This document shows, one piece after another, positions 33,841-43,668 of a DNA stretch of 64,000 nucleotides. Position 1 is the first letter of the stretch. Every line of letters starts with the position of its first letter. The notes under the pieces are model-generated. The model worked only from the letters and a program-made list of their open reading frames with translations, made no database searches and had not been told where the DNA came from. The position numbers were made by a program, and so were the translations under genes. Origin of the DNA: Segetibacter sp. (GTDB lineage Bacteria; Bacteroidota; Bacteroidia; Chitinophagales; Chitinophagaceae); NCBI RefSeq assembly GCF_025963695.1, contig NZ_JAOQAH010000083.1:1-64000 (forward strand), written 5' to 3'.

Positions 33841-36800
33841 ATGAGCGTTAAATACAGAGAATTTTCCGGTTTAAATCTTCCTGCAATAGAAAAAGAAATT
33901 TTAACCCGGTGGGAGGAAAGCAAAGCCTTTGAAAAAAGTGTGGAACTGAGAGAAGGAGCAGAACCTTTTGTTTTTTACGAAGGTCCTCCTAGCGCTAACG
34001 GCTTGCCCGGAATTCACCATGTTATTTCGCGCACTTTAAAAGACCTGGTTTGTCGATACAAAACAATGCAGGGTTTACAGGTAAAACGCAAAGGCGGTTG
34101 GGACACCCACGGCTTACCGGTAGAACTAGGCGTCGAAAAGGAATTAGGCATTACAAAAGAGGATATTGGAAAAAAGATAAGTGTTGAGGATTACAACCAG
34201 AAATGCCGCGAAGCGGTACTTCGTTACAAAGACAAATGGGATGAGATAACCAAAAAAATGGGTTATTGGGTAGATCTAAATGATCCATACATCACTTTCG
34301 ACAATAATTACATTGAAACCTTGTGGTGGTTGCTAAAGAGATTGTACGACAAAGGTTTGCTGTATGAAAGCGTAAGCATTCAACCATTTAGCCCGGGGGC
34401 CGGAACTGGTCTAAGTTCACATGAGTTAAACCAGCCAGGCACTTATAAGAATGTAAAGGACACATCGGTAGTTGCGATGTTTAAAGCAACTAAAGGAGAA
34501 AGAAGTCTGTTTCTTTTTGATGCTGTAAAAGATCAGCCTGCTACTGACATCTTTTTTCTTGCGTGGACTACAACGCCGTGGACTCTTCCGTCAAATCTCG
34601 GTTTAACAGTCGGACCTAACATCAATTATGTTTTGGTTAAAACCTTCAATCCGTACACCCACCTTCCCGGTAATGTTGTGCTTGCCAAAGCGTTGATAAG
34701 TAAATACTTTAAAGCAGAAGGAGAGAACGGAGAATTCGAAAATTACAAAGAAGGCGAGAAACTTCTCCCTTGGAAAATATTGGCAGAATTTAAAGGATCA
34801 GACCTAGAGGGAGTAGCGTATGAGCAACTGTTAGCTTATGAAGCAAATAGCAGGCAGCAAATACAACCCATAGGAGATAATGAAGAAATAAAGCCCTTCC
34901 AGGTAATTCTAGGCGATTTCGTTACTACCGAAGACGGTACGGGCATCGTACATACCTCTCCTGCATTTGGTGCCGATGACTACAAGGTTGGTAAGAAATA
35001 CAACCTGGGTATTCTGACAATGGTTGATCGGCAGGGAAAATTTGTAGACGGTCTCGGAGAATTCAGCAATCGCTTTGTGAAAAACTACAAAGACGATAAG
35101 GCGTATGAAGATGTGAACGTGGACATTTGTGTCAAATTAAAAAAAGAGAACCGGGCTTTCAAAGTTGAAAAATACGAACACACCTATCCCCATTGCTGGA
35201 GAACTGATAAACCAATACTTTACTATCCATTAGATGCATGGTTTATAAAAACCACAGCTCTCAAAGATAAAATGGTAGAGTTAAATAAGACGATCAACTG
35301 GAAGCCAAAGTCAACCGGGGAAGGTCGTTTTGGTAACTGGCTTGAAAATATGGTTGATTGGAATCTGAGTCGCAGCCGCTTTTGGGGAACGCCCTTGCCT
35401 ATCTGGAAAACCGACGATGGAACCGAACAAACCTGCATCGGCAGTATTGAAGAATTAAATGCTGGAATTCGCAAGGCCAATGAAATCTTAGGCGGAAATG
35501 TAAATGAAAATTATTTACACGAAGGTATCCTCGACCTCCACAAACCATATGTTGATGAAATAATATTGGTTAGTCCTACCGGAAAACCGATGAAGCGCGT
35601 TCCCGATCTTGTAGATGTTTGGTTCGATAGTGGTGCAATGCCCTACGCCCAGTGGCACTATCCGTTCGAGAATAAAGACCTGGTAGATGGTCATAAAGCT
35701 TTTCCTGCCGATTTTATTTGCGAAGGTGTAGACCAGACACGTGGGTGGTTTTATACACTACATGCTTTAAGCGTTTTGTTGTTTGACAGCGTTGCTTACA
35801 AAACAGTCGTATCTAACGGACTGGTTCTGGATAAGAACGGCAACAAAATGAGCAAGCGTCTCGGTAATGTTGTCGATCCATTCCAAACAATTGACAAGTT
35901 TGGAGCTGATGCAACCCGCTGGTATCTCATAACCAACGCAAGCCCCTGGGATAATTTGAAATTTGATATCGGTGGTATACAGGAAGTGCAAAGAAAATTT
36001 TTTGGAACGTTGTACAACACTTACCAGTTCTTTTCATTGTACAGCAATTTAGATAGCTTTTCTTTTAAGGAAGCTTATATACCCCTCAAAGAGCGGACAG
36101 AAATTGATCGGTGGATCTTGTCGTCGCTAAATACATTAATTAAGACGGTCACAGAAAGCATGGACGACTATGAACCTACACAGGCGGGTCGTGCCATAGA
36201 AGAATTTGTTGACGAACACCTCAGCAACTGGTATGTTCGCCTATGCCGTCGCCGCTTTTGGAAAGGCGAATACGAGCAGGACAAAATAGCTGCGTATCAG
36301 ACATTGTATGAGTGCTTAGAGACTGTTGTTAGATTAGTCGCACCTATTTCTCCGTTTTTTAGTGATGCCGTTTTTCAAAACCTAAACGCAGTAACCAATC
36401 GTTTTAATGTTGAAAGTGTTCACCATGCGGAATTTCCAAAAGTAGATTTAGCTGTAATAGACGTTGCTTTAGAAGAGCGAATGCAAATGGCCCAGGATGC
36501 CTCTTCGCTAATATTAAGCATCCGCAAAAAAGTAAATATCAAAGTGAGGCAGCCACTTCAAAGAGTTTTAATACCCGTTTTAAATCCGTTAATGAAAAAT
36601 CAACTTTCGAAAGTTGAGGATTTAATAAAAAGTGAAGTCAATGTAAAAGAAATAGAATACCTCACAGCTACCGAAGGATTTATAAGTAAAAAAATAAAAC
36701 CAAACTTTATTGCCCTCGGAAAAAGACTAGGAGCAAAGATGAAAATTGTATCTGCAGCTATCGGAAAGCTAAGCCAGCAGGACATTTCACAGTTTGAAAA

Positions 36801-37209
36801 GGAGGAAAAATTTATTTTGGAGGTTGAAGGCGAAGCTCTTATCTTGCGACTGAGTGATGTAGAAATTTCCGCTGAAGATATTCCCGGGTGGAGTGTAGCA
36901 AGCAAAGGTACCCTTACCGTAGCGCTTGACATTACAATTACAGATGAACTGAGAAAAGAAGGTGAAGCGAGGGAATTTGTCAATCGTATCCAAAATCTAA
37001 GAAAAGATAGTGGGTTTGAAGTAACTGACCGAATTAACATTAATATTGTTGAAAATGAAAGGTTAGCACCTTCGATAAATGATTATAAAAACTATATTTG
37101 CGCGGAAATTTTAGCAGATTCTGTCGATTTTGTGCCGGAAATAGTTGATGGCACCCAGATAGAAGTCAATGATATTTTATTAAAAGTTAGTGTAATTAAA
37201 AAAGCTTAG
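33841..37209 (+). CDS. ileS: Isoleucyl-tRNA synthetase
   Basis: Charges tRNA-Ile, with an editing domain against valine. From ATG 33841 (MSVKYREFSGLNLPAIEKEI) it has 1122 residues, a length typical of the longer Bacteroidota/eukaryote-like class. The HIGH motif appears as GLPGIHHV in PPSANGLPGIHHV; KMSKS appears as GNKMSKRLGN. The editing (CP1) domain includes WTTTPWTLPSN and HTSPAFGADDY. A tRNA-binding C-terminal region follows. It is 2 bp before the DksA-like gene, so the two are co-transcribed. Its length and class may matter for mupirocin sensitivity (family knowledge, not tested). Confidence 0.97.
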   Translation: MSVKYREFSGLNLPAIEKEILTRWEESKAFEKSVELREGAEPFVFYEGPPSANGLPGIHHVISRTLKDLVCRYKTMQGLQVKRKGGWDTHGLPVELGVEKELGITKEDIGKKISVEDYNQKCREAVLRYKDKWDEITKKMGYWVDLNDPYITFDNNYIETLWWLLKRLYDKGLLYESVSIQPFSPGAGTGLSSHELNQPGTYKNVKDTSVVAMFKATKGERSLFLFDAVKDQPATDIFFLAWTTTPWTLPSNLGLTVGPNINYVLVKTFNPYTHLPGNVVLAKALISKYFKAEGENGEFENYKEGEKLLPWKILAEFKGSDLEGVAYEQLLAYEANSRQQIQPIGDNEEIKPFQVILGDFVTTEDGTGIVHTSPAFGADDYKVGKKYNLGILTMVDRQGKFVDGLGEFSNRFVKNYKDDKAYEDVNVDICVKLKKENRAFKVEKYEHTYPHCWRTDKPILYYPLDAWFIKTTALKDKMVELNKTINWKPKSTGEGRFGNWLENMVDWNLSRSRFWGTPLPIWKTDDGTEQTCIGSIEELNAGIRKANEILGGNVNENYLHEGILDLHKPYVDEIILVSPTGKPMKRVPDLVDVWFDSGAMPYAQWHYPFENKDLVDGHKAFPADFICEGVDQTRGWFYTLHALSVLLFDSVAYKTVVSNGLVLDKNGNKMSKRLGNVVDPFQTIDKFGADATRWYLITNASPWDNLKFDIGGIQEVQRKFFGTLYNTYQFFSLYSNLDSFSFKEAYIPLKERTEIDRWILSSLNTLIKTVTESMDDYEPTQAGRAIEEFVDEHLSNWYVRLCRRRFWKGEYEQDKIAAYQTLYECLETVVRLVAPISPFFSDAVFQNLNAVTNRFNVESVHHAEFPKVDLAVIDVALEERMQMAQDASSLILSIRKKVNIKVRQPLQRVLIPVLNPLMKNQLSKVEDLIKSEVNVKEIEYLTATEGFISKKIKPNFIALGKRLGAKMKIVSAAIGKLSQQDISQFEKEEKFILEVEGEALILRLSDVEISAEDIPGWSVASKGTLTVALDITITDELRKEGEAREFVNRIQNLRKDSGFEVTDRININIVENERLAPSINDYKNYICAEILADSVDFVPEIVDGTQIEVNDILLKVSVIKKA

Positions 37210-37211
37210 CC

Positions 37212-38126
37212 ATGGCTGCACAAAAACCAGGTAAAGAAGCTGCAAAAGCTTCTAAAGTGTCCCCTTCTGCTACAAAGCAGTCGCAAAAAAAGGATTTAAA
37301 ATCTGTAAAGGGAGCATCTTTAAAAGGTTCATCAGTGGCAGCAGAAAAGGAGTCTACCAAAAAAGGGACGACTAAAGAAACAAAAGTAGCAAAAGCACCG
37401 TTAACAGAAGCTGTTACAAAACTTACTAAACCGTCATCTGTTCCGTCTATAGTTAAAAATGTAGTAAAAGCAGTTGAAAAAAAATTAAAAGAACCAGTGA
37501 AAAAAACACCAGAGGCAGATAAAAAAGAAATAAAACCGGTTTCAGCAAAAAAAGAGGTAAGCGTTGAGAAGAAATCTAAGGCCGACGCTTCGGTAGAGAA
37601 GGAGTCGAAAGCAGCTAAGTCACCAAAATCTGACAGCGAAAAACCCGCTAAGCCTGTAGTCATTCCTAAAACTTCTACAGATAAGAAAGTTGACTATGAG
37701 CCTGACTTTATGAAAAGTGTTTTAGATGCACCGGCCGTTGTGTCGCAGGGACCTACAATGCGTTATAGCGATAGCGAACTACAGGAGTTTAGAGAATTAA
37801 TTGGTAAAAAGCTAGATGCTGCTAAAAAAGAATTAGCTTATTTGCAAGGCTTGATTACTCGTCGTGACGAAATGGGTGGCGATGAAACTGACAACCGTTA
37901 TATGACCATGGAAGACGGTGGAATGAGTATGGAAAGGGAGCAACTTAGTCAAATGGCAAGTCGCCAAATTACGTTTATCGATCATCTTGAAAAGGCAATT
38001 ATGCGTATTGAAAATAAGACATACGGTATTTGTCGGGTTACCGGCAAGTTGATTGATAAAGCTCGGCTTCGTGCGGTACCACATGCTACTTTAAGCATGG
38101 AGGCCAAGCTGGGAATTACTAAATAA
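37212..38126 (+). CDS. TraR/DksA-family protein with long Lys/Ala-rich N-terminus
   Basis: The C-terminal 120 residues are a DksA/TraR-like module: RYSDSELQEFRELIGKKLDA, a coiled-coil, then YGICRVTGKLIDKARLRAVP and HATLSMEAK. The zinc-finger cysteines are mostly lost (only the first remains; Thr, His and Ser-Met replace the others). The first 170 or so residues are low-complexity Lys/Ala/Ser/Thr/Val, histone H1-like, as in KKDLKSVKGASLKGSSVAAE. In many Bacteroidota the ileS-dksA pair is followed by lspA; here a terminator follows instead. It probably binds RNA polymerase, and the basic tail may bind nucleic acid (inference). Confidence 0.85.
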   Translation: MAAQKPGKEAAKASKVSPSATKQSQKKDLKSVKGASLKGSSVAAEKESTKKGTTKETKVAKAPLTEAVTKLTKPSSVPSIVKNVVKAVEKKLKEPVKKTPEADKKEIKPVSAKKEVSVEKKSKADASVEKESKAAKSPKSDSEKPAKPVVIPKTSTDKKVDYEPDFMKSVLDAPAVVSQGPTMRYSDSELQEFRELIGKKLDAAKKELAYLQGLITRRDEMGGDETDNRYMTMEDGGMSMEREQLSQMASRQITFIDHLEKAIMRIENKTYGICRVTGKLIDKARLRAVPHATLSMEAKLGITK

Positions 38127-38150
38127 GCGATTAATATATTGCGAATAGGA

Positions 38151-38176
38151 GGGAAGCGTGCTTCCCTTTTTCTTTT
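38151..38176 (+). terminator. Intrinsic terminator of the ileS-DksA-like operon
   Basis: Perfect stem GGGAAGC / GCTTCCC with loop GT, followed by TTTTTCTTTTT. Confidence 0.88.
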
Positions 38177-38311
38177 TACGTTACTTTTTCTAGATTTTTT
38201 ATCCAAGCAGTCCGAACTTTATTTTACGCTGGTTACATGGCATACGTATACTAAAGCAACGAATTGAGTGATTTTTTGAAATATTAATAAAGGCTAAATA
38301 GCGAACTTCTA

Positions 38312-38366
38312 GATTAAAGGAGCGTCGCAAGAATGTATAACAGTGTAGTAATGCCGGAACAATGAA
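38312..38366 (+). repeat. Dispersed intergenic element, copy K (diverged)
   Basis: Core AGCGTCGCAA at 38321-38330, then GAATGTATAACAGTGTAG and right end TAATGCCGGAACAATG, ending about 6 bp before the terminator hairpin of the ABC exporter gene. Confidence 0.65.
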
Positions 38367-38371
38367 AAACA

Positions 38372-38400
38372 CGTGTTATTGTTTTACAAACAATAACACG
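38372..38400 (-). terminator. Intrinsic terminator of the MsbA-like exporter
   Basis: Perfect 13-bp stem CGTGTTATTGTTT / AAACAATAACACG with loop TAC. On the minus strand it is followed by TGTTTTTC. Confidence 0.8.
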
Positions 38401-38414
38401 ATGGAACAATTAAT

Positions 38415-40244
38415 CTATTTAACCTCCTGCATATCCACCAGCCGTTTATAAAATCCTCCTCTTAACAGTAGTTCATCGTGGGTTCCCCGTTCAACTATTT
38501 CGCCTTTTTGCATTACAGCAATTTCATCTGCATGACGTATCGTACTTAAACGGTGCGCAATTACTATAGACGTTCTGTTCTGCATCATATTATTAATGGC
38601 GTCCTGCACCAGGCGTTCACTTTCAGTATCTAATGCAGATGTTGCCTCATCTAAGATTAGGATCGGAGGGTTTTTCAAAACTGCCCTTGCAATTGTAAGG
38701 CGTTGCCTTTCACCTCCACTCAACTTACCTCCACGATCTCCAATATTAGTGTCATACCCACCTTCTTTTTGAGAAATGTAGTCATGGGCATTTGCAATCT
38801 TTGCCGCACTTTCAACTTGACCGCTTGTAGCGTGTTCGACACCCAAAGCAATATTGCTTGCAATGGTATCATTAAATAAAATAGGCTCCTGGGTTACAAT
38901 ACCCATTTGCTTTCTTACAGAAAAAAGCGAGTAATCTTTAATATTAACTCCATCAATCAAGAGTTCACCTTCTGTAACATCATGAAATCGGGGTATCAAA
39001 TCTGCCAACGTGCTTTTTCCAGCGCCGGACGAGCCTACCAGCGCCAACGTTTTGCCTTTTTCGATTTTTAAATTAATGTTTTTGAGTATGACCTTATCGT
39101 CATATGAAAAACTAACATTTTTGAACTCGATTGAATTTTTAAAAGTTGAAAGCTGTAGGCCGTTAACGTTCTCATCCACTTTCACCGGTGCGTTTAGTAT
39201 CTCTTCTATCCTGGTTATAGCAGCAGTTCCTTTTTGCATACTATAAAATGAAGAAGAAAGCGCTTTAGCGGGATTGATAATCTGGGTGAAAAAACCAACA
39301 TACATAATAAAGCCTTCAGCTTTTAGCCCGGCTGTGCCTGCTAACACTAAACGCCCGCCAAACCATAGAATTCCGCAAAGGACCATAACACCTAAAAGCT
39401 CACTTAATGGCGACGCTAAGTCTCTGCGATATTGCATCTTGTTTCGTAAATGGAACAATTTATCATTGGTATGGTTGAACCTGCCTTGCAATAACTTCTC
39501 AGCGTTGAATGCTTTAATAACCCGTAACCCTCCCAAGGTTTCATCAAGGACGGACAGCGCTTCTCCAAGCATAATTGCTGCTGCATTTGATTGTTTTTTT
39601 AGGGATCGGCTTACGCGCCCAATAATTATTCCTGTCAAAGGCAGAAAAATTAGCAGAAATAAAGATAATGTAGGGCTAATGTAAATGAGGGCTCCAAGTA
39701 TGATAAGGATGTTTAGCGGGTCTTTAATAAATCCTTCCAACGCCCCAACTACCGACCCTTCCAATTCTCCTATATCGTTCGTCATCCTACTCATTACATC
39801 GCCTTTTCTTTGCTCTGTAAAATAGCCGATGGGTAATTGAAGCAGCTTGTCATATAAGTCTTGCCTAAGCCTGGTCATTATAGAATTCTTAATTGGGGCA
39901 AGAACGTAGAATGACAGATAGAGGAATAGATTTTTTAGCAGGACAGAAATAATGATGGTGACACAAATAAATGCCAAAGCAAGTATGGGACCGTTGACAC
40001 CGTTACTTACAATAAGGTTACTGATCTCGTAATTGATGTAGTTTAGAAAGTCAGTTGATCCGTGTATTGCAGCGGGTTTTTGAAGAACAAGTTTTTCCGG
40101 CTTGAAAATCAGCCCTAAAAAAAATGGCAGCGTTCCTAAAGACACAAGAGAAAAAACTATTGAAAAAACGGTAAATAAAAAGTAAAGAACGATGTTTCCT
40201 TTATAAAAACGGAGGTATTTGAAAAGCCGGGAGTATTTTTTCAT
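38415..40244 (-). CDS. MsbA-like ABC exporter (permease fused to ATPase)
   Basis: Half-size type IV ABC exporter of 609 residues. Six transmembrane helices occupy residues about 15-330, with the coupling-helix region near LRQDLYDKLLQLPIGYFTEQ. The nucleotide-binding domain has Walker A GSSGAGKST, Q-loop TQEPILF, signature LSGGERQR, Walker B ILILDEATSALD and H-loop IVIAHRLSTIRHADE. It would homodimerise. The family contains lipid A flippase MsbA and drug or peptide exporters; the substrate is not decided by sequence. Divergent from rbfA. Confidence 0.92.
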   Translation of the reverse strand: MKKYSRLFKYLRFYKGNIVLYFLFTVFSIVFSLVSLGTLPFFLGLIFKPEKLVLQKPAAIHGSTDFLNYINYEISNLIVSNGVNGPILALAFICVTIIISVLLKNLFLYLSFYVLAPIKNSIMTRLRQDLYDKLLQLPIGYFTEQRKGDVMSRMTNDIGELEGSVVGALEGFIKDPLNILIILGALIYISPTLSLFLLIFLPLTGIIIGRVSRSLKKQSNAAAIMLGEALSVLDETLGGLRVIKAFNAEKLLQGRFNHTNDKLFHLRNKMQYRRDLASPLSELLGVMVLCGILWFGGRLVLAGTAGLKAEGFIMYVGFFTQIINPAKALSSSFYSMQKGTAAITRIEEILNAPVKVDENVNGLQLSTFKNSIEFKNVSFSYDDKVILKNINLKIEKGKTLALVGSSGAGKSTLADLIPRFHDVTEGELLIDGVNIKDYSLFSVRKQMGIVTQEPILFNDTIASNIALGVEHATSGQVESAAKIANAHDYISQKEGGYDTNIGDRGGKLSGGERQRLTIARAVLKNPPILILDEATSALDTESERLVQDAINNMMQNRTSIVIAHRLSTIRHADEIAVMQKGEIVERGTHDELLLRGGFYKRLVDMQEVK

Positions 40245-40309
40245 TAGTGTTTTAAATCAATCAAATCGGTACAAAGTAACTAATTTTACCACCATAAAAA
40301 ATGTGAATA

Positions 40310-40690
40310 ATGCAGGAAGGGAAACGACAAAAACAAATAGCAGCGGTTATTCAACAAGAGATGAATGACATCTTCATGCGACTTGGGTTAAACATGATAG
40401 ATGGTGGAATGGTATCAATATCATCAGTGAAGGTGACACCAGATCTGTTAGAAGCAAGAATATATTTGAGTTTATTTAAAGTAGCAGACGCAAATGCTGC
40501 AATGAAAAAAATACAGGCACAAGCGTGGGAAGTGAAAAAAGAATTGAGCGATAGGGTAAAACACCAGCTAAGGCGCATTCCCGTATTGCATTTCTATTTA
40601 GATGACACCTTGGACTATGTATTTAAAATGGAAAATATTTTCAAGCAAATTAATTCTGGAGACGACACAAAAAAAGAGATGGGCGAATAA
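40310..40690 (+). CDS. rbfA: Ribosome-binding factor A
   Basis: Binds the 30S subunit during late 16S rRNA maturation and cold adaptation. It has the KH-like fold: RQKQIAAVIQQEMNDIFMRL at the N-terminus, VTPDLLEARIYLSLF in the middle, and QLRRIPVLHFYLDDTLDYVF at the C-terminus, all canonical. At 126 residues it is normal. The lolC/E-like gene follows by 32 bp, a pairing seen in other Bacteroidota genomes as far as I recall. Confidence 0.95.
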   Translation: MQEGKRQKQIAAVIQQEMNDIFMRLGLNMIDGGMVSISSVKVTPDLLEARIYLSLFKVADANAAMKKIQAQAWEVKKELSDRVKHQLRRIPVLHFYLDDTLDYVFKMENIFKQINSGDDTKKEMGE

Positions 40691-40722
40691 TTGAAATCAG
40701 ACATGGAGAAAGCTTATTATAG

Positions 40723-41940
40723 ATGACGATATTATTTGCATGGCGATATTTTGTAGGAAAAAAAACTACGAATGCTATAAACCTGATTGCATGGATAAGC
40801 ATTCTTGCAATTGCAGTTGGCGCTGCAGCTCTTATTTTGGTTCTAAGTGTGTTCAATGGTTTTGAAGACCTGGTGAAAGGGCTTTACGCTGATTTTTATA
40901 CAGATATTAGAATAGCGCCAGCTAAAGGTAAATTTATCACCCTTACACCTCAGCAGTTGCAGCAAATAAAAGGAACGGCGGGAGTAAAGCAGATATGTAC
41001 TATTACAGAAGAAAAAGCAGTTTTAGTTAACAATGAGTATCAAAGTATAATTTACCTTAAGGGGGTCGACTCGCAGTATACAAACGTAAGTGGTTTAGCC
41101 AGCCACATCAAAAATGGAAAATATGATGTTGGTAGTGCCGATAAACCTGCACTTGTATTGGGTGGAGGTATTGAAAATGCTGTAGGATCTATGGCTGGAA
41201 TGAATCTAAATCAACTAACGGTTTATCTGCCAAATGTAAAAGCTACAAATTTTTCGGGGTTGGATGCCCTTAATTCTTACAATGTTGATGTTACGGGCAG
41301 CTTCAATTTGCAGCAAGACTTCGATAACAAGTACGCCATAACCAATATTGGTTTTTTAAAGTTTATGCTTGATCTGGATCCGGATCAATACAGCGCCGTT
41401 GAGGTAGCATTAAACAACACCGAACAAACTGAACAAGTAAAAAATACTTTTCAAAAGCTGTTAGGTAAAAATTTCAAAGTAGAAACGAGGTATCAACAAA
41501 ATCAAAGTCTTTACACGGTAATGCAGGTAGAAAAATGGGTCATCTATGCTATTTTATCACTCATACTTGTGGTAGCTGCGTTTAATATGATTGGTGCGCT
41601 TACTATGCTAGTGTTGGAGAAACAAAAAGACATTGCTGTTTTAAAATCAATGGGAGCAGATGAAAGTTACATACAACGAATTTTTCTTAATGAAGGTTTT
41701 GTGTTATCAGTTGTCGGTGGTGGCTCTGGAATTCTGATAGCAGTCCTTATATGTATGCTTCAAATCAAGTTTAAGCTTGTTAAACTATCAGGAAGCAGTT
41801 TTATAATAGACTACTACCCTGTAAAGATGGTTGCTACAGACTTTCTAGCGGTGATTGCAACAGTTATGTTTATTTCATTGCTTGCAGCCTGGATACCATC
41901 GAAAAAAGCAAGTAAGCAGCATTTTTCTTTAAAAAGTTGA
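40723..41940 (+). CDS. LolC/LolE-like ABC permease (FtsX family)
   Basis: Membrane component of a lipoprotein-releasing ABC transporter. One N-terminal transmembrane helix (INLIAWISILAIAVGAAALI) is followed by a large periplasmic MacB-like domain (about 45-270). Three C-terminal helices follow: WVIYAILSLILVVAAFNMIG, GFVLSVVGGGSGILIAVLIC and FLAVIATVMFISLLAAWI, with the FtsX block LEKQKDIAVLKSMGADESYI. Length 405 fits LolC/LolE. Bacteroidota generally have one such permease; the LolD ATPase is not in the window. Confidence 0.9.
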   Translation: MTILFAWRYFVGKKTTNAINLIAWISILAIAVGAAALILVLSVFNGFEDLVKGLYADFYTDIRIAPAKGKFITLTPQQLQQIKGTAGVKQICTITEEKAVLVNNEYQSIIYLKGVDSQYTNVSGLASHIKNGKYDVGSADKPALVLGGGIENAVGSMAGMNLNQLTVYLPNVKATNFSGLDALNSYNVDVTGSFNLQQDFDNKYAITNIGFLKFMLDLDPDQYSAVEVALNNTEQTEQVKNTFQKLLGKNFKVETRYQQNQSLYTVMQVEKWVIYAILSLILVVAAFNMIGALTMLVLEKQKDIAVLKSMGADESYIQRIFLNEGFVLSVVGGGSGILIAVLICMLQIKFKLVKLSGSSFIIDYYPVKMVATDFLAVIATVMFISLLAAWIPSKKASKQHFSLKS

Positions 41941-42149
41941 TTTCTATGTGACAATAATATTTGCTGGTAAAATTCGTTCAGTAACAAAATCTACCAGTAA
42001 AAGAAGCGATTTTAAATTATGTTGTAGCTAAAGCAGCTAAAACTATTAGCGGGTGTCTTAAAACAAAATTTAGGATACATGGCTAAGAAATTTTAATGCC
42101 GCTAATAATAACAAAATTTTACTATAAGCGTTAAATACATTTAATTTGC

Positions 42150-42167
42150 TACCCTGATTTCAGGGTA
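42150..42167 (+). promoter_or_regulatory. Hairpin upstream of the WecA-like gene
   Basis: Perfect 7-bp stem TACCCTG / CAGGGTA with loop ATTT, ending 27 bp before the ATG at 42195. There is no T-run, so it is not a terminator. It could be an operator or a 5' leader structure. Confidence 0.4.
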
Positions 42168-42194
42168 GTTCAGTAATCTAAAACGGCTAATTGA

Positions 42195-43334
42195 ATGCAA
42201 CAAATTATACTCGGATCAATAATAGCTTTTATAATTACTTTACTAATCATACCCGTAATTATAGTAATTGCCAAAAAGAAGAAGCTTTACGATGAACCCG
42301 ATGATAAGCGTAAATTTCACAAGCAGCCAATACCTTCGCTCGGCGGTCTGGGCATGTTTATAGGGTTCATTTTAAGTATACTCCTTACTCTAAACTTTGC
42401 CACTGAAGCCCCCGAATTTCAGTTTTATATTGCCGCTTTCCTTCTTATTTTCTTTCTTGGTATTAAAGATGATATCATGATGCTTTCAGCAAGCAAAAAG
42501 TTTTTAGGTCAACTGCTTGTTGCTGGGATTTTAATTTACAAATCAAACCTTGTTATTACCAACATGAATGGCCTGTTTGGTGTTTACGAGCTAAATGCTT
42601 TTTGCAGTTACTCGCTCACCATTTTTGCCATTGTCGTAATAATAAATGCCTTTAATTTAATTGATGGTGTTGATGGTCTTGCTGGTGGCCTGGGACTTAT
42701 CTCATCGTTAGTGTTTGCCATTTTTTTTCTTATAAATCAAAATATCCCTTATGCGGTTCTAGGGTTTAGTTTTGCCGGATGCCTTCTCGCTTTCTTATAT
42801 TATAACTTTTACCCTGCCCGAATTTTTATGGGCGATACAGGGTCTCTGTTAGTTGGCCTTGTAAATAGTATACTGGTCATTAAGTTTATACAAGAGGGGA
42901 GCACTTATACTTCTTACCCGGTTACTGCTGCTCCCGCCGTTGGTTTTGGCATCTTGCTATTGCCACTGATGGATACTTTACGTGTATTTACCATAAGAGT
43001 TGTGCAAGGTCGCTCTCCGTTTAGCCCCGACAGAAATCATATACATCATCTGTTTTTAAGCAGAGGGTTTAATCACAAAAGCGTAACACTTATTTGTGCC
43101 CTTACAACAATTTTAGCCTCCATCGCATCTTTTGCCTTTCAGGGAATTGGTACAAGCCTTTTAATCGTAGCATTAATAATCTCTTTTTTTGCCATAGTTT
43201 ATGTGCTTACCTACCAAAAGTCAAAATATAAACTACGGGCAATAAAAGGGGAAGTAAAGTCTCTTTTAACAGAAGACAGTGTGCGACTTGTTCCACTGTT
43301 TGATAAAAAGGCAGCAGTTGTGGAGGAAGACTAG
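42195..43334 (+). CDS. WecA/TagO-like UDP-sugar:undecaprenyl-phosphate phosphotransferase
   Basis: Integral membrane enzyme that starts a lipid-linked glycan by adding a sugar-1-phosphate to undecaprenyl phosphate. About 10-11 helices. Motifs: DDKRKFHKQPIPSLGGLGMF at the first cytoplasmic loop, GIKDDI (the Asp-Asp pair), NAFNLIDGVDGLAGGLGLI (NxxNxxDGxDGL), FMGDTGSLL, and the WecA-type His motif PDRNHIHHLFLSRG. Length 379 is typical. This His motif separates it from MraY. The glycan is not known; the flippase at 32134 could be a partner, but distance argues for caution. Confidence 0.9.
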   Translation: MQQIILGSIIAFIITLLIIPVIIVIAKKKKLYDEPDDKRKFHKQPIPSLGGLGMFIGFILSILLTLNFATEAPEFQFYIAAFLLIFFLGIKDDIMMLSASKKFLGQLLVAGILIYKSNLVITNMNGLFGVYELNAFCSYSLTIFAIVVIINAFNLIDGVDGLAGGLGLISSLVFAIFFLINQNIPYAVLGFSFAGCLLAFLYYNFYPARIFMGDTGSLLVGLVNSILVIKFIQEGSTYTSYPVTAAPAVGFGILLLPLMDTLRVFTIRVVQGRSPFSPDRNHIHHLFLSRGFNHKSVTLICALTTILASIASFAFQGIGTSLLIVALIISFFAIVYVLTYQKSKYKLRAIKGEVKSLLTEDSVRLVPLFDKKAAVVEED

Positions 43335-43462
43335 TTGTACTACCTAGAAGTCCTAATTGCGGTACTGTAGTATCTCCTTGAATTTGGCTTACAGCTTATA
43401 ATAGTAACAACAGTATTTCCGGGTAAGGCTAAAGCAATTCATCTGCTTTTAAATGTAAGTTT

Positions 43463-43522
43463 GTGTTGCCCGAACAGCTTCTTTTAAATCATCATTTGTT
43501 GCGTCGCACTTTTTTGTCTTCA
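43463..43522 (-). repeat. Dispersed intergenic element, copy L
   Basis: Minus-oriented; core TTGCGTCGCA at 43499-43508, read as AAAAGTGCGACGCAACAAAT. The flanks are weakly conserved (right end AGCTGTTCGGGCAACACAAA). Confidence 0.6.
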
Positions 43523-43660
43523 ACTCTTTCTGTGGCTTTTCTTAATTTTTGAACTAGAAGAGGGCTACTACACTCCTTTGTTTCTCCTCCTGCAATCGTT
43601 TTATACTTTAATAAATTCACTAATTTATCTCACCCCGATTTATAGTATTAAGGTAATCGT

Positions 43661-43668
43661 TAGTTTTG
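43661..43668 (+). promoter_or_regulatory. Candidate -7 box for frr
   Basis: TAGTTTTG (TAnnTTTG), 19 bp before the frr ATG. Confidence 0.45.

Noticed and set aside
37196..37663. 155-codon minus-strand Phe/Ser-rich frame
   Set aside because: Antisense shadow of the Lys-rich part of the DksA-like gene.
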